Under the pieces are notes generated by a model. That model was not told the origin of the DNA. It made no database searches and saw nothing but the letters and a program-made list of their open reading frames with translations. The position numbers were made by a program, and so were the translations under genes. This document shows positions 21,630-32,421 of a stretch of DNA of 64,000 nt, piece after piece (position 1 is the first letter of the stretch; the number at the start of each line of letters is the position of its first letter). The DNA is from Viola odorata (Eukaryota > Streptophyta > Magnoliopsida > Malpighiales > Violaceae). Where the stretch lies: NCBI GenBank assembly GCA_963691705.1, contig OY829542.1, positions 47,099,002 to 47,163,001 on the forward strand, read 5' to 3'.

Positions 21630-21857
21630 AATGATCGCTCTCCCGACCCACAGTGGGCCCATTCTATTTAAATCGTCCAGTGGCGATACCCACGATATCT
21701 TTGTAAAATAGTCGAGCCTGCGACTTTAAACAAGGGCGCTTCGTGGGAGGCAACCCACGTGTTCTTTTCAATATATTTCTATTTTTTTTTAAAATTTAAA
21801 ATTCAACATCTTGGGATACTCTTTCCCTATGAATTTACTATTTAATTGCCTCTTCAG

Positions 21858-22390
21858 TTCAGGTGCAACAAGGCTTGTAAACTCGGGGGAAAGTGAATGA
21901 AGTAACGACCAAAGGAAGGCGTTGAAAAATGTCAAAGCTCGTTTTTCAAGGGAGTTGTCCTTTGTGTTTACAATTTCCCCCTTGAGCAATTTAGGCTTCT
22001 GTGATTTATGTTTTCACGATTTTCATTTTTTCGCAATTTTACATTTCAGGTGCAACGAGACTTGTAAATTTGGGGGCAAGCGAATGAAGTGACAACCGAA
22101 GGAAGGCGTTGAAAAATGTCAAAGCTCATTTTTCAAGGGAGTTTTCCTTTACATTTACAAATTCCCCTTCCGCAATCTATGTTTTTGCAATTTACATTTC
22201 TGCAATTTTGCATTTCAGGTACGATAAGACTTGTGAACTTGGGGGCAAGCAGGTGAAGTGACGACCAAAAGAAGGTGTCAAAAAAATGTCCAAGCTCATT
22301 TTTCAGGGAAGTTATCCTTTTACATTTTTGCAATTTCCGTTTCCGCAATTTACGTTTCCGTAATTTATGTTTTCGCAATCTACATTTCCG
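21858..22390. repeat. Three tandem copies of a 170-190 bp unit
   Basis: Each copy starts ttcaggt-caa-aagacttgt, has cttgggggcaagc-gtgaagtgacgacc and ends with cctttt-cattt-caatttcc. Starts at about 21858, 22045 and 22214. The tail degrades into short ttccgcaattta repeats. Confidence 0.85.
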
Positions 22391-24389
22391 CCATTTACTT
22401 TGTCCATGATTATAGAAATTTCTACGATTGACATTGTTACAAATATGTGCGTGTAACGCGTAGGTTTCTCAAAAAAAAAATTTAATTAAATTACTTGGGC
22501 TAAAAATATATATATATAAAGGATAAAAAAAAAGGGGAAAAAAAAGAGAAGGAAAACAAAAACATCCCACGTTTTCTGAACGTTTTAAGTCAAAGCATTC
22601 ATCATTTTGCGTTCATTGGAAATTATATAAGCATACATGATCTTGTCTGTTAGCTCTTATATCCATGACATGTTTAGATGTAAGCAGTCACAAAACATAT
22701 CCCTGTGAGTACTTTGGGCCTTCACGCCTTATTTCTTTCCTGAGTGTAAATGCTAAACTAGGTGCTAGTTAGATTTGCATGATATCCAGGGTACATGAAC
22801 TGTCAGACATGGGATAGCGGTAAGATGACATTGGATTTTGACTTTGCTTTTCTTCCACATTTTCATTTTTACTTTTTGACCTCAAAACACATATTTTGTA
22901 CACCATGCACAACTCTATTAAACACCCAAAAGCCTTTTAACCATGTGAGTTAGTGCTCGACTGGGACCGCTAAACTGGAGTTGAAGTTACACATCAAGCA
23001 AAGGAATGACAAGGGAACCCTTAGAGGAGCACTGACCAATCAACGTCGGAAGAAGGCCAAATAAAACAAGACTTGGAGGCTTCTGCCAAAGACAGAGAGG
23101 ATGATAGACCAAGCAAGAGATTGTACTTGCTTTGCTTGTAAAACAAAATAAAAGAAAAAAAAAAGAAAAAAAAAATATAGAAAAGAAAGAAGAAAGAAAA
23201 AGAGAGAGAAGGAAAAATAAAAGAAAAAAAAGAACAAAAGAAAAAAGAGAAGATCAAAAGAATCAAAATCAAAAAGAGAGTGTTCAAAGGAACACAAAAC
23301 AACAGAAGCAGCAAGCACATACTAAGAAACTGTCAAACATCAACAGCAAAATGATCTCAAAAGGAAAGGAGATCATTCCCTGCAAATATCGCAGAACTGG
23401 GGCACAGTGCCCTCAAAACAATCCAGAAGAAACATCCCCAACAAAAGAAGAAGAACTCGTGTACTTTGATCTTCGCCGCAATCAAATCGTCGAAACATCG
23501 TTCACCATAATTTGCCCTCATCACAATCAGTCGTCGAGCACAAAGCTCATTAAAACCTTTCGCCAAAAAACACAACACTTTATTCTACAAATTCCTCTTT
23601 TTTCCTCCCTCGCAAAGTCCTTTCGATTATTAGCAGGCCCATGCATGTGCATCTTTATTTGAAGTCTATTCACTCGGATTGACATTGCAAATTTAATTTT
23701 TGTGCTATGTTTATTGCATTTTTAGGAGTGTAAACACATAGCCTTGTTTTCTGAGCGTGAGCGCAAACACTAATATCTGGTGAGGATTGCTTACAGCTAC
23801 ATGTCATGGGAAAGTCTTGTTCTTGAGGTCGTTATTTCCTGAACAAGACGCAGACGTTATCCAGACTTGAATCAATCATGTTTATATAACGAAATTTGAA
23901 CGTTTTTTTCTTTTTTTTTCTCTCTCAAAAAAATAAAACTTGAATTGATTTTCTCTTAAACAAAGAGGTCATTTTCGATCCAAACAAAGGACTTGGGGGC
24001 AAGCCGAGGTTTAAATATAGGAATATTTGATATTTCTCACAAAGGTCATTTGCTCTCTCTTTTTCTATCTGTTACTGCTTCGTATTTGCTTCCTTCCCAT
24101 TTTCAGGACACAGATATGCTTCGGTGGAATCATGCCACCCATGGGTCTTCGATGAAGAAATCGTTGTAAAGCCCTCGTCGTCTTGGATTTTTGAAAAAAA
24201 AAATTAAATAATAAAAAAAAAAACCCAATCAACAATCGAATGGAGTACGTTACCACTCCTAAATCAGATTCGTGTGGCGGATCACGCTCCCTCATGTTTA
24301 AATCAACTTCAGTTCGCACGGTAAGTTCAAGGAAACACCTGCTTTCCCTTTACACCCCTTTTAAAAATAAAAATAAAATCATCATTCTT

Positions 24390-25012
24390 TTAAATTTACG
24401 TAAGCGGTTCGTCCCCACGTAGCGTAAGTGGTTCGTCCCCACGCGTTGTCTTTTAAATTTACGTAAGCGGTTCGTCCCCACGTAGCGTAAGCGGCTCGTC
24501 CCCACGCATTGTCTTTTAAATTTACGTAAGCGGTTCGTCCCCACGTAGCGTAAGCGGCTCGTCCCCACGCATTGTCTTTTAAATTTATGTAAGCGGTTCG
24601 TCCCCACGTAGCGTAAGCGGTTCGTCCCCACGCATTGTCTGTTAAATTTACGTAAGCGGTTCATCCCCACGTAGCGTAAGCGGTTCGTCCCTACGCATTG
24701 TCTTTTAAATTTACGTAAGCGGTTCGTCCCCATATAGCGTAAGCGGTTCGTCCCCATATAGCGTAAGCGGTTCGTCCCCAAGCAGTCTTTTAAAATTTAC
24801 GTAAGCGGTTCGTCCCCACGCATTGTCTTTTAAAATTTACGTAAGCGGTTCGTCCCCACGCAGCGTAAGCGGTTCGTCCCCACGCATTGTCTTTTAAAAT
24901 TTACGTAAGCGGTTCGTCCCCACGTAGTGTAAGCGGTTCGTCCCCACGCATTGTCTTTTAAATTTACATAAGCGGTTCGTCCCCACGCCATGTCTTTTAA
25001 ATTAGTTTAAGC
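24390..25012. repeat. 63-bp tandem array, core GTAAGCGGTTCGTCCCCACG
   Basis: About ten units of 63 bp, each holding two copies of gtaagcggttcgtccccacg joined by tagc or by cattgtcttttaaatttac. Unit starts at 24400, 24463 and 24526 show the period. Some later units are shorter. High identity implies recent expansion. Confidence 0.92.
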
Positions 25013-25163
25013 GATTCATACCACCCCCGCGATCAAATTGACATCAATGCAAAGGTACGTTATCACAAATCGAACATCAAAACAAAGGTATATTACCATC
25101 AATATCCGAGCAAAGGTACGTTACAACTCTCATTTATATAATTCTACATTTCTGCATAATTAT

Positions 25164-25375
25164 TACTCCTCCTTGAGCGACTACTTTCCTGTCTTAAATT
25201 CCTGTCTATCTAATCTACTCCTCCTTGAGCGACTACTTTCCTGTCTTAAATTCCTGTCTATCTAAAATACTCCTCCTTGAGCGACTACTTTTCTGCATAT
25301 TATATCTAAACTACTCCTCCTTGAGCGACTACTTTTCTGCATAATTATTACTCCTCCCTGAGCGACTATATCCTT
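25164..25375. repeat. Tandem repeat tactcctccttgagcgactac
   Basis: Five copies, starting about 25164, 25216, 25268, 25311 and 25349; the first three are 52 bp apart and nearly identical. Confidence 0.85.
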
Positions 25376-25450
25376 CAATTCATGCACAAATCCCACATCT
25401 CAACCGGTCAGGATGTATTCAAAATATGGTAAGGACTTGGGGCAACCGTC

Positions 25451-25514
25451 TTTACTGCTTATCAAAAATTTCAGTTACACTGTATTTTTGATCAGACAGT
25501 AAAGAGGGGGCAAC
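25451..25514 (+). promoter_or_regulatory. Hairpin plus polypurine tract of element B
   Basis: tttactgcttatcaaaaat pairs with atttttgatcagacagtaaa 30 bp later and runs directly into aaagagggggcaac, the polypurine tract that primes plus-strand DNA just before the 3' LTR (TGTTG at 25515). Element C has the same hairpin and tract. Confidence 0.8.
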
Positions 25515-26413
25515 TGTTGCTACCCGAATTTTGACTTACGTCACAATTTTTTCGTTTTATTGCATGTTGCATTAATAGCCTGTTTACGTCAAATTTCAAT
25601 CGATTTTTGATCATGGACTATTTGTTTTAATATTTCACACCATTTCACGTATTTTTAATTTTTCGTATTTTTCTCGTATTTTCGACTAAACCGTACTTTT
25701 CGGTTTTCGTCAACGCGTTTTCGTATTTTTACGTTTACCACATTTAATAGCTCTTCTAGGTCAAATTTTTGCCAATTCTTGGTCCTAGGCTAATTTGTTT
25801 AATATTCCATGTCATTTCGGGTCTTTTTAGTTTTTTCGTATTTTTTGACTGTCTTCACGCGAACTTTTCTCGGCCCCGAGTAAGTTTTCTCGGACCATAG
25901 CTCGAACACGTAATTTCTTTAATTGATAATTACGTGCTATTTTTCACTTTCCCTCCACCCCGTTCAGATTCGTTCAATTTTCGTCGTAAGGACATTTATT
26001 TTGCGTTCAAACGTTTTGACGTTTCTGAAAGAGAAAATAAATGCGTTAACTCAAACTTCTCGTTTATTTACTGTACACTAGTTTTCTTGTCTTATTTTTC
26101 TACACGTCGTAGTGGTTTTCGTTCGTATTTATTATCGATTTTCGTAAACCCCCTATTTAGTCCCGAACGAGCCTTTTAAGCTTTAAATAAGATATTTCCA
26201 TTTCGAGAGATGAGTTTGAATTTTCGTTCGCGTCATTTTGTTCCTTGCATTTTATTACACGACGCAGTGGGTTTCGTTCGAATTTATTATTAGTTATTAC
26301 GTACTGATGGTTCGAACCAATTAATTAAACAAGGAAAATTATAAATATCTCCCTTCATCACAGCCGTTGGATCAAGATCATTGACTCTTGTATGATCATC
26401 CAACGGCCATGAG
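25515..26413 (+). repeat. 3' LTR of element B, first part
   Basis: Matches 12281-13177 with about 16 substitutions. It stops at ggccatgag, where element C is inserted; the last five bases are the C target duplication. Confidence 0.95.
26409..26413 (+). repeat. Target-site duplication of C, left copy (ATGAG)
   Basis: atgag precedes tgttgctacc and recurs at 39205-39209 after the right end of C. The intact 5' LTR of B has a single copy (ccatgagacatt). Confidence 0.96.
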
Positions 26414-29305
26414 TGTTGCTACCCGATTTTTGACATAAGTAATCATTACCATATCATAACATACCCACATTTTTATTTTTATTTTATCGTCCATAATTAT
26501 TGTTAATTATATTGTCAAGTATTATTATTATTATTATCATTATTATTATTACCATTATTTATTTTTCGTATCCTGGTATTTTATTTTATTTTTTTTATTG
26601 TTCGTATTTTTATTCGAGCTTTTATCGGTTTATCGGACCGCTAGCTCGAACTAAATAATAAAATACCCATAATCGCCGAACCACCTCTCTTCTTCCTCAT
26701 TTTTCAAATGAAATCTGATAAAGGTTGTTCACCTCTCCCATTGTCAAAGGGAATCAGACACAAACGGCTCTTTTCCTCAGTTTTCAAAAGAAAATCTGAG
26801 AGAGCCGGCTCTCCTCTCCATTTGTCAAAGCAGATCCCATGAACCCCGCTCATTCTTCCAATTTTTCTTCAAAAATCTCTGACAAACATTTGAATTAATC
26901 TCAATCCCTTCTCTCATCACCATGACCGGACCCCTACCTCCTCAATGTACCTCACCCTCTATAAATTAAGGGCAAATCCTTTGCAAGAGGGGCGATCTCA
27001 ATCCCTGCAATAAATCGATCCCAGCATCAAAGCCAATTTTCCAATCCAGCTTTCCCCAAATCAATCCTTCTGCGCAAAACCAATCCGTAACCCGTCCTTC
27101 ACAAACCCACACCTCACTGCCCAAACCCGCTCCCATCAAACCCACTCCGGCCACCATCACAAACCAAAACTGATTACCCATCGCCACTGCCAACTAAACC
27201 AGAAACCCCTGCACAACCAAACCTACACAAAACCCGCTCCCATCAAAGCCAGTCACAAACAGCCCTAAAACAGTCCCAAATCAGCCCTAAAATCTACCCA
27301 AAAACAACCCCAAAATCCACCCAAAATCAGCCCCAAACCAGCCCCAAATCCACCCAAAATCAGCCCCAAATCTGCACCGAAACCAGCCCCAAATCAGTCC
27401 CAAAACAGTCCCAAAATCAACCCCAAAATCCACCCAAAATCAGCTCCAAAACCTCCATCAAAGCAGCTCCAAAACCTCCATCAAAACAGCCCCAAAGACA
27501 GCCACGCCGCTCAGCACCACCGCCGCTTCCTCCCTCGTCACCGCACTACAACCACACCGACACAGTAATCTCCTTTTTATTTTCTTGTCACCATGATATT
27601 TGTTTGTTTGATGGGTTAATTGTGCAGGAAAGAAGCTAAGAAAAAAAAAGAATAAGAATGAGATGTTGGTAGCTACAGGAGGCGTAGAGAGGAAAGAAGA
27701 AGATGAGATGCAATTTGTATTTTTTTTAGGTTAATTGTTAAGTGTTTGTTTGGGCTAAAAAAAGAGAAGTGGTGCATTTGTTTTAATTTTGGTAGGCAAT
27801 GGGCCGGCCCATGTAAAAGAAGGAAAGAGGCTTGGTTTGGTTGTTTAATTTTGGGTGATGGGCCGGCCCATTAGAAGTGTTTGTAATATTTATTTATTTG
27901 CTTCTTTATTTTTTATTACTCGTGCTACTAACTAATCGGTGATGCAGGTATCCGCTCGAGGAGATTTTTGTTAGTTATTCTATTTATTATATGATCGAAT
28001 GCATGATTATTTAGAATTGCTAAAATTTAAATAAACCTATTTGCATGAGAATTTTTTTTATATCAACAAATTCCCTTTAATAATTCTACTCAAATCGACC
28101 CTTGCTTGAACGAATTAGGATTAGTAAACACTCAACTTTTATTTTCTTTCAAATGCATGAAATAAAATAGGATTAGTAATTAAACATCACGCATTAATTT
28201 AATTGCATGATTATTAATTATTAAAATCCTCAAATCTTAAATAAATCCCTAAAAATAAAAAATGAATAAAATCAATCAAAGAAAAAATAAACAAAGTAGT
28301 AATCAAAACAATAGGATTTAAATCTTTCCAATAACTCAGGTTCCCTCTAAAATTATTGGATAGTAAATCACCAAAGAAAATAATCATTTGAAAGCGGAAA
28401 GATAGTAAATAGGCCCTAAGCCCAACTCGTAGAAAATATCTCCATATTTAATCCCCCTTATCATTAGAGTTACCTTCTAAAATGAGATTTAAATCTTTAA
28501 TGTTGCGTGATCGTTTAAATTTAGTAATCCCTTGATATTTACTTTATGCTCATGGATGTATTAATGTTATCTTTGACGAATGTGTTATGTGCGCGGCTTC
28601 GACCCCACTTCCCAGTTTTTCTCTTTTCAACGTGTTTTCTCGCATTCATATAAATGGTACTTTGTTAGTCTATGCATGCTTAGAATCACCTAGTAAATAG
28701 GATTAATCATATGCATTTGCCCGATGATGTAGTAACTCATCTGTGATGATAGTGATTTCGATCGCCGTGATTCGTCTATGATTTACTAGGGTCGTCGCTT
28801 TAGTAAAGATTAATAATAAAATGGTAGTAATTTCACTTAATCAATCTTGCATGTAATCTGACTAATTTTTGAACTCGATTAAATATAACCGGAATAGGTA
28901 TGCAAACCGACCTTTTTCTTTTTTAGAGGATAAAATGTTTATTTTCTTTTTAACAACTCGACAATAATTAGGATAAAATCAACCGAACCAACTAAAGAAT
29001 TAAAGCGACGATCCCCCCTGAGGGCCCCAAATTACTTGTTTTTAACATGATTTTAAAACACCTCTTTTTAGAACCGGTAACCTTTTTAGGATGAGACTTG
29101 GGTGCCTCGCACCTTCCCAAGTCCATAAAACGACCCCGAACCGTTGTTCTCGGGTTTAGACCCTTTTTATTTGTGCCTTAGTTTTTGTTTTATTTTCTTC
29201 TTTTTCATACTTTTTAGGTTTCCCTAAACCTTAGAAAATAGGGTGGCGACTTCATTGTTATGTGAATTTCATTGCGTCCCGAAAATCGCTCGCGACGGTG
29301 CGACA
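26414..29305 (+). repeat. 5' LTR of element C (2892 bp)
   Basis: Compared by eye with 36312-39204: differences only near 27247, 28325 (one-base indel), 28411, 29015 and 29185. TATA box tataaat at 26960-26966. A run of Pro/Gln/Lys-like cccaaaatcagcc repeats lies at about 27240-27490. TTA microsatellite near 26519-26560. Confidence 0.96.
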
Positions 29306-29308
29306 GTT

Positions 29309-29326
29309 TGGCGACTTCACTGGGGA
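29309..29326 (+). promoter_or_regulatory. Primer-binding site of element C
   Basis: tggcgacttcactgggga three bases after the LTR, one base different from the PBS of B; consistent with tRNA-Arg priming. Confidence 0.75.
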
Positions 29327-29863
29327 TCTTAGGGTCGAAGCCGGAATTATTTGCTTGAGGTGTTTATTGTTATTATTTATTTATTCGCTTAGATATCAAC
29401 TGTTGTCTTCTCATTCGCATCACGCATAATGCCCTTTCGCCGGGCCTTCCCAAATAGGATTAGGTTGGTATTAGTGAAGCCCTGAGGACTTGGGTCCCAG
29501 TCAGCTTTCATGAACCCTAACTCGGACTAGAACCCCTAAATGGGTGAGCGCCCCGATTCCTTTATGTTTCGGTCAGCAATCACATATCCATTTACTAAGG
29601 GACCACTTTTATGGTATCGTCCGGGAACCTTTCAGCCAGTTAGAAGTAGTTGAAGTTATCCAAGCATGTGCATCACAATCGCGTGTGTATTGTTCAAAGT
29701 GATTCCTTATGGCCATGATTCTCCATTTTTCTTTTATATATCCATTAATTTATTTCCGTCATTGTTATTATTAAATTATTTTGCGTATTAACATGTTTAT
29801 GATATTCGGTTTGCTAATACATGTTTGGTATTTGTAACAGGACCCACCTTGCTTATTCATCCG
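29327..29863 (+). other. Leader of element C
   Basis: Non-coding; partly similar to the leader of B (ttcagccagttagaa-tagttg). Ends with a candidate splice acceptor tttgtaacag at about 29840. Confidence 0.5.
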
Positions 29864-31607
29864 ATGGTTGTACCCACTATGCTTTCACTTGATACTTTTG
29901 GGAAAAAGAGTTACAATGATCAGTTGATGCACGGGGACATGTTAGAACCGGGTTTTGTTTCGGATGTCATGACCAAGGTTAGCGCGGAGAAGGTGGAGTT
30001 TGATGCTACAAAGATCAAAGAATTGAGAAATGAGCTTACTGTTGATGAGAAAATGCAATTCCAATGCAAGTATGGGAAACTGTTAATGCTAATAGATGTG
30101 AAGGTTGACCTAAGTTGCATCCGAGCGGCTCTACAATTCTGGGACCCCTACTACCGATGTTTTTCCTTCGACAAAGGAATAGATTTGACTCCTACTCTAG
30201 AGGAGTATGCCGCATTATTATGCTTTGTTCCCCCAGTATCATGTATTTATCAGAATGTCCTCGTTAAGTCTGATAGCGTCAAATCGAGTTTGGAAAAATT
30301 GGTGGGAATCCCCACTCATTGGAGAAACGAGAATTATGCGTGGGGTTGGTCGGATGTCGTCAGGCAATTTCATTCGTCTCAAGGGGAGAAGCGGTTAAAG
30401 ATCCTAGCCTTTGCCATAATGGGTTTAGTATTACTTCCTAAGATGAAGGATTGTGTTGATTTTGAAGCGGCTAATGTGTTTCATGAGATGGAAAGGAATA
30501 AAGTCAACCCTACAACAACTATTCTGGCAGAGACATTCCGCTCTTTAGACTGTTGCAGGCGAACTGGGAAAGGAAAACTCACTTGTTGCACTCAACTTTT
30601 GACGGTATGGTTGATCAGCCATTTTAAACAAAGACCGGATCAGTCTTTGTTTGTTCCAAGTTACATAGGTATGGATCCTTGGGAGAGAGTCATTAAGGGA
30701 ATCGGTGACGAAATCGCGGTGGATAAATGGAAAATGGAAGATAAAGAGGCCTGGGTTGGTAGATTCCTGAATCTTTCCGAAGAAGATATCGACAGACATG
30801 CCAAATAGTTGCGAGCTGCTAATCCTATTGTGAGTTGCGGGGACTTATTATGGGTCCCATTGATCGGAGCAAGGGGATGTGTGCCCTATTGCCCAACTCT
30901 TGTCCTTGGCCAATTTTGCATTATGCAAATTATCCCCGCCACTTTCGGTATGCCGAGCTCGAGTCCACCGCACTCAGAAGAGACTGACACCCTACGTCAG
31001 TATGTGAATGAGTGGCGTACCCCATTTTTCCTTGAGGGACATGCTATCCCTACTCGGCCAACAAAGGAATACTCAGAATGGCGGAGGAACAAGATTAATG
31101 GAAATGTTTTGCCCCTTTCAGAAAGCAGGAATCCTATGGAAGAAGAAGGTGAATGCCATGCCAATGCAGAGGTTAGTTATGTGGCTTATGCCCAGTTGAT
31201 GGAGCAATTGCGAGTAGTGAAAGAAGAACCAGATTTGGTGATGAAAGAGAGGGATAATCTGTTGATTGACAAGATGGATTTCGAGCTTAAAATACGTGGA
31301 TTAGATAGGGAGAACGTACAAATAAACCTTAGAAACCAAAGGATAGCCAATGAAAAAATTTAGAAGGAGATTGAAAGAAGAAGTCAATAAAAAGGAGATT
31401 TCAAGCGCTTTGGTCCGAGAGAAAGATGCAATGATTGAGATTTTGACTGATCGCATCAAAGAGAAAACCATCATAGATGGAGAGAATCAAGTCTTGCGAG
31501 CCCGAGTAGTGGTTTTAGAAGCTGAAGAGAAGGTGCAGAAGAAGAAGGTTGCCTTGATGGAGCAGATGGGAGAAAATTCCACCAGCAGTCAAGCCTCAAG
31601 ATGTTGA
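29864..31607 (+). pseudogene. Ogre-type ORF1 of element C (nonsense plus frameshift)
   Basis: Starts ATG 29864 and is colinear with the ORF1 of B: LSLDTFGKKSYNDQLMHGDM, FWDPYYRCFSFDKGIDLTPT, EAANVFHEMERNKVNPTT, SHFKQRPDQSLFVPSY. TAG at 30806-30808 falls where B has Trp. The frame then continues through RAANPIVSCGDLLWVPLIGA to TAG at 31361, while the coiled-coil tail continues in another frame to 31607. Function unknown. The strong similarity to B between breaks suggests past selection on the protein. Confidence 0.75.
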
Positions 31608-32421
31608 TTTATTTTAATGTTGCGGTTGTATTGTTTTAATGGGAGCAAGTACTTGGAGGTGTTTTACTTTGGATGTACGTTTTTTCAAATGATTGGTCAC
31701 AATCATATGAATGATGGTTATTTCTTCTTCATGGATGGTTACCATTTGCAAATTGCTTAACCTTACCTTGCTTCGATGCCTCTCTTTCATTTCCCTTTGC
31801 AGTTCCTGGAATGAATAGAAATTTCCCTTTGTGATTTCGAGAATGAATTAAAGCTCTTCTCTTGCAAAACAGACTTGACAGCTAGAGACCGATAAAGAAG
31901 ATTATTCATGATCCAAGATTGAGTTTGGATTTTGGAAAAGAAACGTAAGGGGCGGGGACCCTAGCCTTGTTAAAAGGTTAGGAAAGGCTGTCAATTACGA
32001 GATCTTCTATCTTCCATCTTGATCAAGGAATCGTCAATATATGTTGTCAGGAATGAATAGAAGCTTCCCTTTTCCCTCGTGAATGAATAGAAGCTTCCTT
32101 TAGTATTTTTTCCCTCGTCTCGGGAATGAATCGAAGCTTCCTTTCGTCAACCTCGTCGGTATAATGGCTTCATGTTCCTTTCCATCCGAATCTCAAAAGT
32201 ATCAAGTGAAAGATCAAGGAGGAGCCGAAAAATTGAATAAGCGGAGTGGAGTCCTTGAGATAGCATTTCTGCCTATTATTATTATTATAATTATTATTAT
32301 TATTATTATTCCTGAAAACTTACATCTATTTTTCTCTTTGTTTTCAGAAAAAGTTAAGATAAATCCCAAGAAACGAACTATTCCCCAAAAGCTCCACGCT
32401 ACCAGACTTTAAACACGAAAA
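31608..32421 (+). other. Spacer of C with TTA microsatellite and candidate splice acceptor
   Basis: Non-coding. Several gaatgaatagaagcttcc repeats (31811-32140), an att-type microsatellite at about 32275-32312, and an acceptor-like tttgttttcag ending at 32347 before gag. Confidence 0.6.

Larger units (their letters stand above)
21630..25514 (+). other. Long non-coding 3' region of element B (no pol)
   Basis: Where pol should lie there are only repeats and low-complexity DNA: three copies of a 170-190 bp unit (21858-22390), an A/G-rich tract (about 23125-23290), a 63-bp array (24390-25012), a 40-52 bp array (25164-25375) and a hairpin before the polypurine tract. Apparent frames here (a Lys-rich one and a repetitive minus-strand one) come from low complexity. 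Confidence 0.8.

Noticed and set aside
23132..23662. Lys/Glu-rich 176-codon frame in the 3' region of B
   Set aside because: Comes from an A/G-rich low-complexity tract; codon composition is trivial and the opposite strand gives an equally open Phe-rich frame.
24350..24781. A 143-codon minus-strand frame with repeated GTNRLR units
   Set aside because: It is simply the translation of the 63-bp tandem array; the repeat period is a multiple of three, so it stays open by chance. No start context or family.
26966..27193. Minus-strand frame of 75 codons, present twice in the window
   Set aside because: Lies in both LTRs of C (again at 36864-37091), so duplication reflects LTR identity; no domain features.
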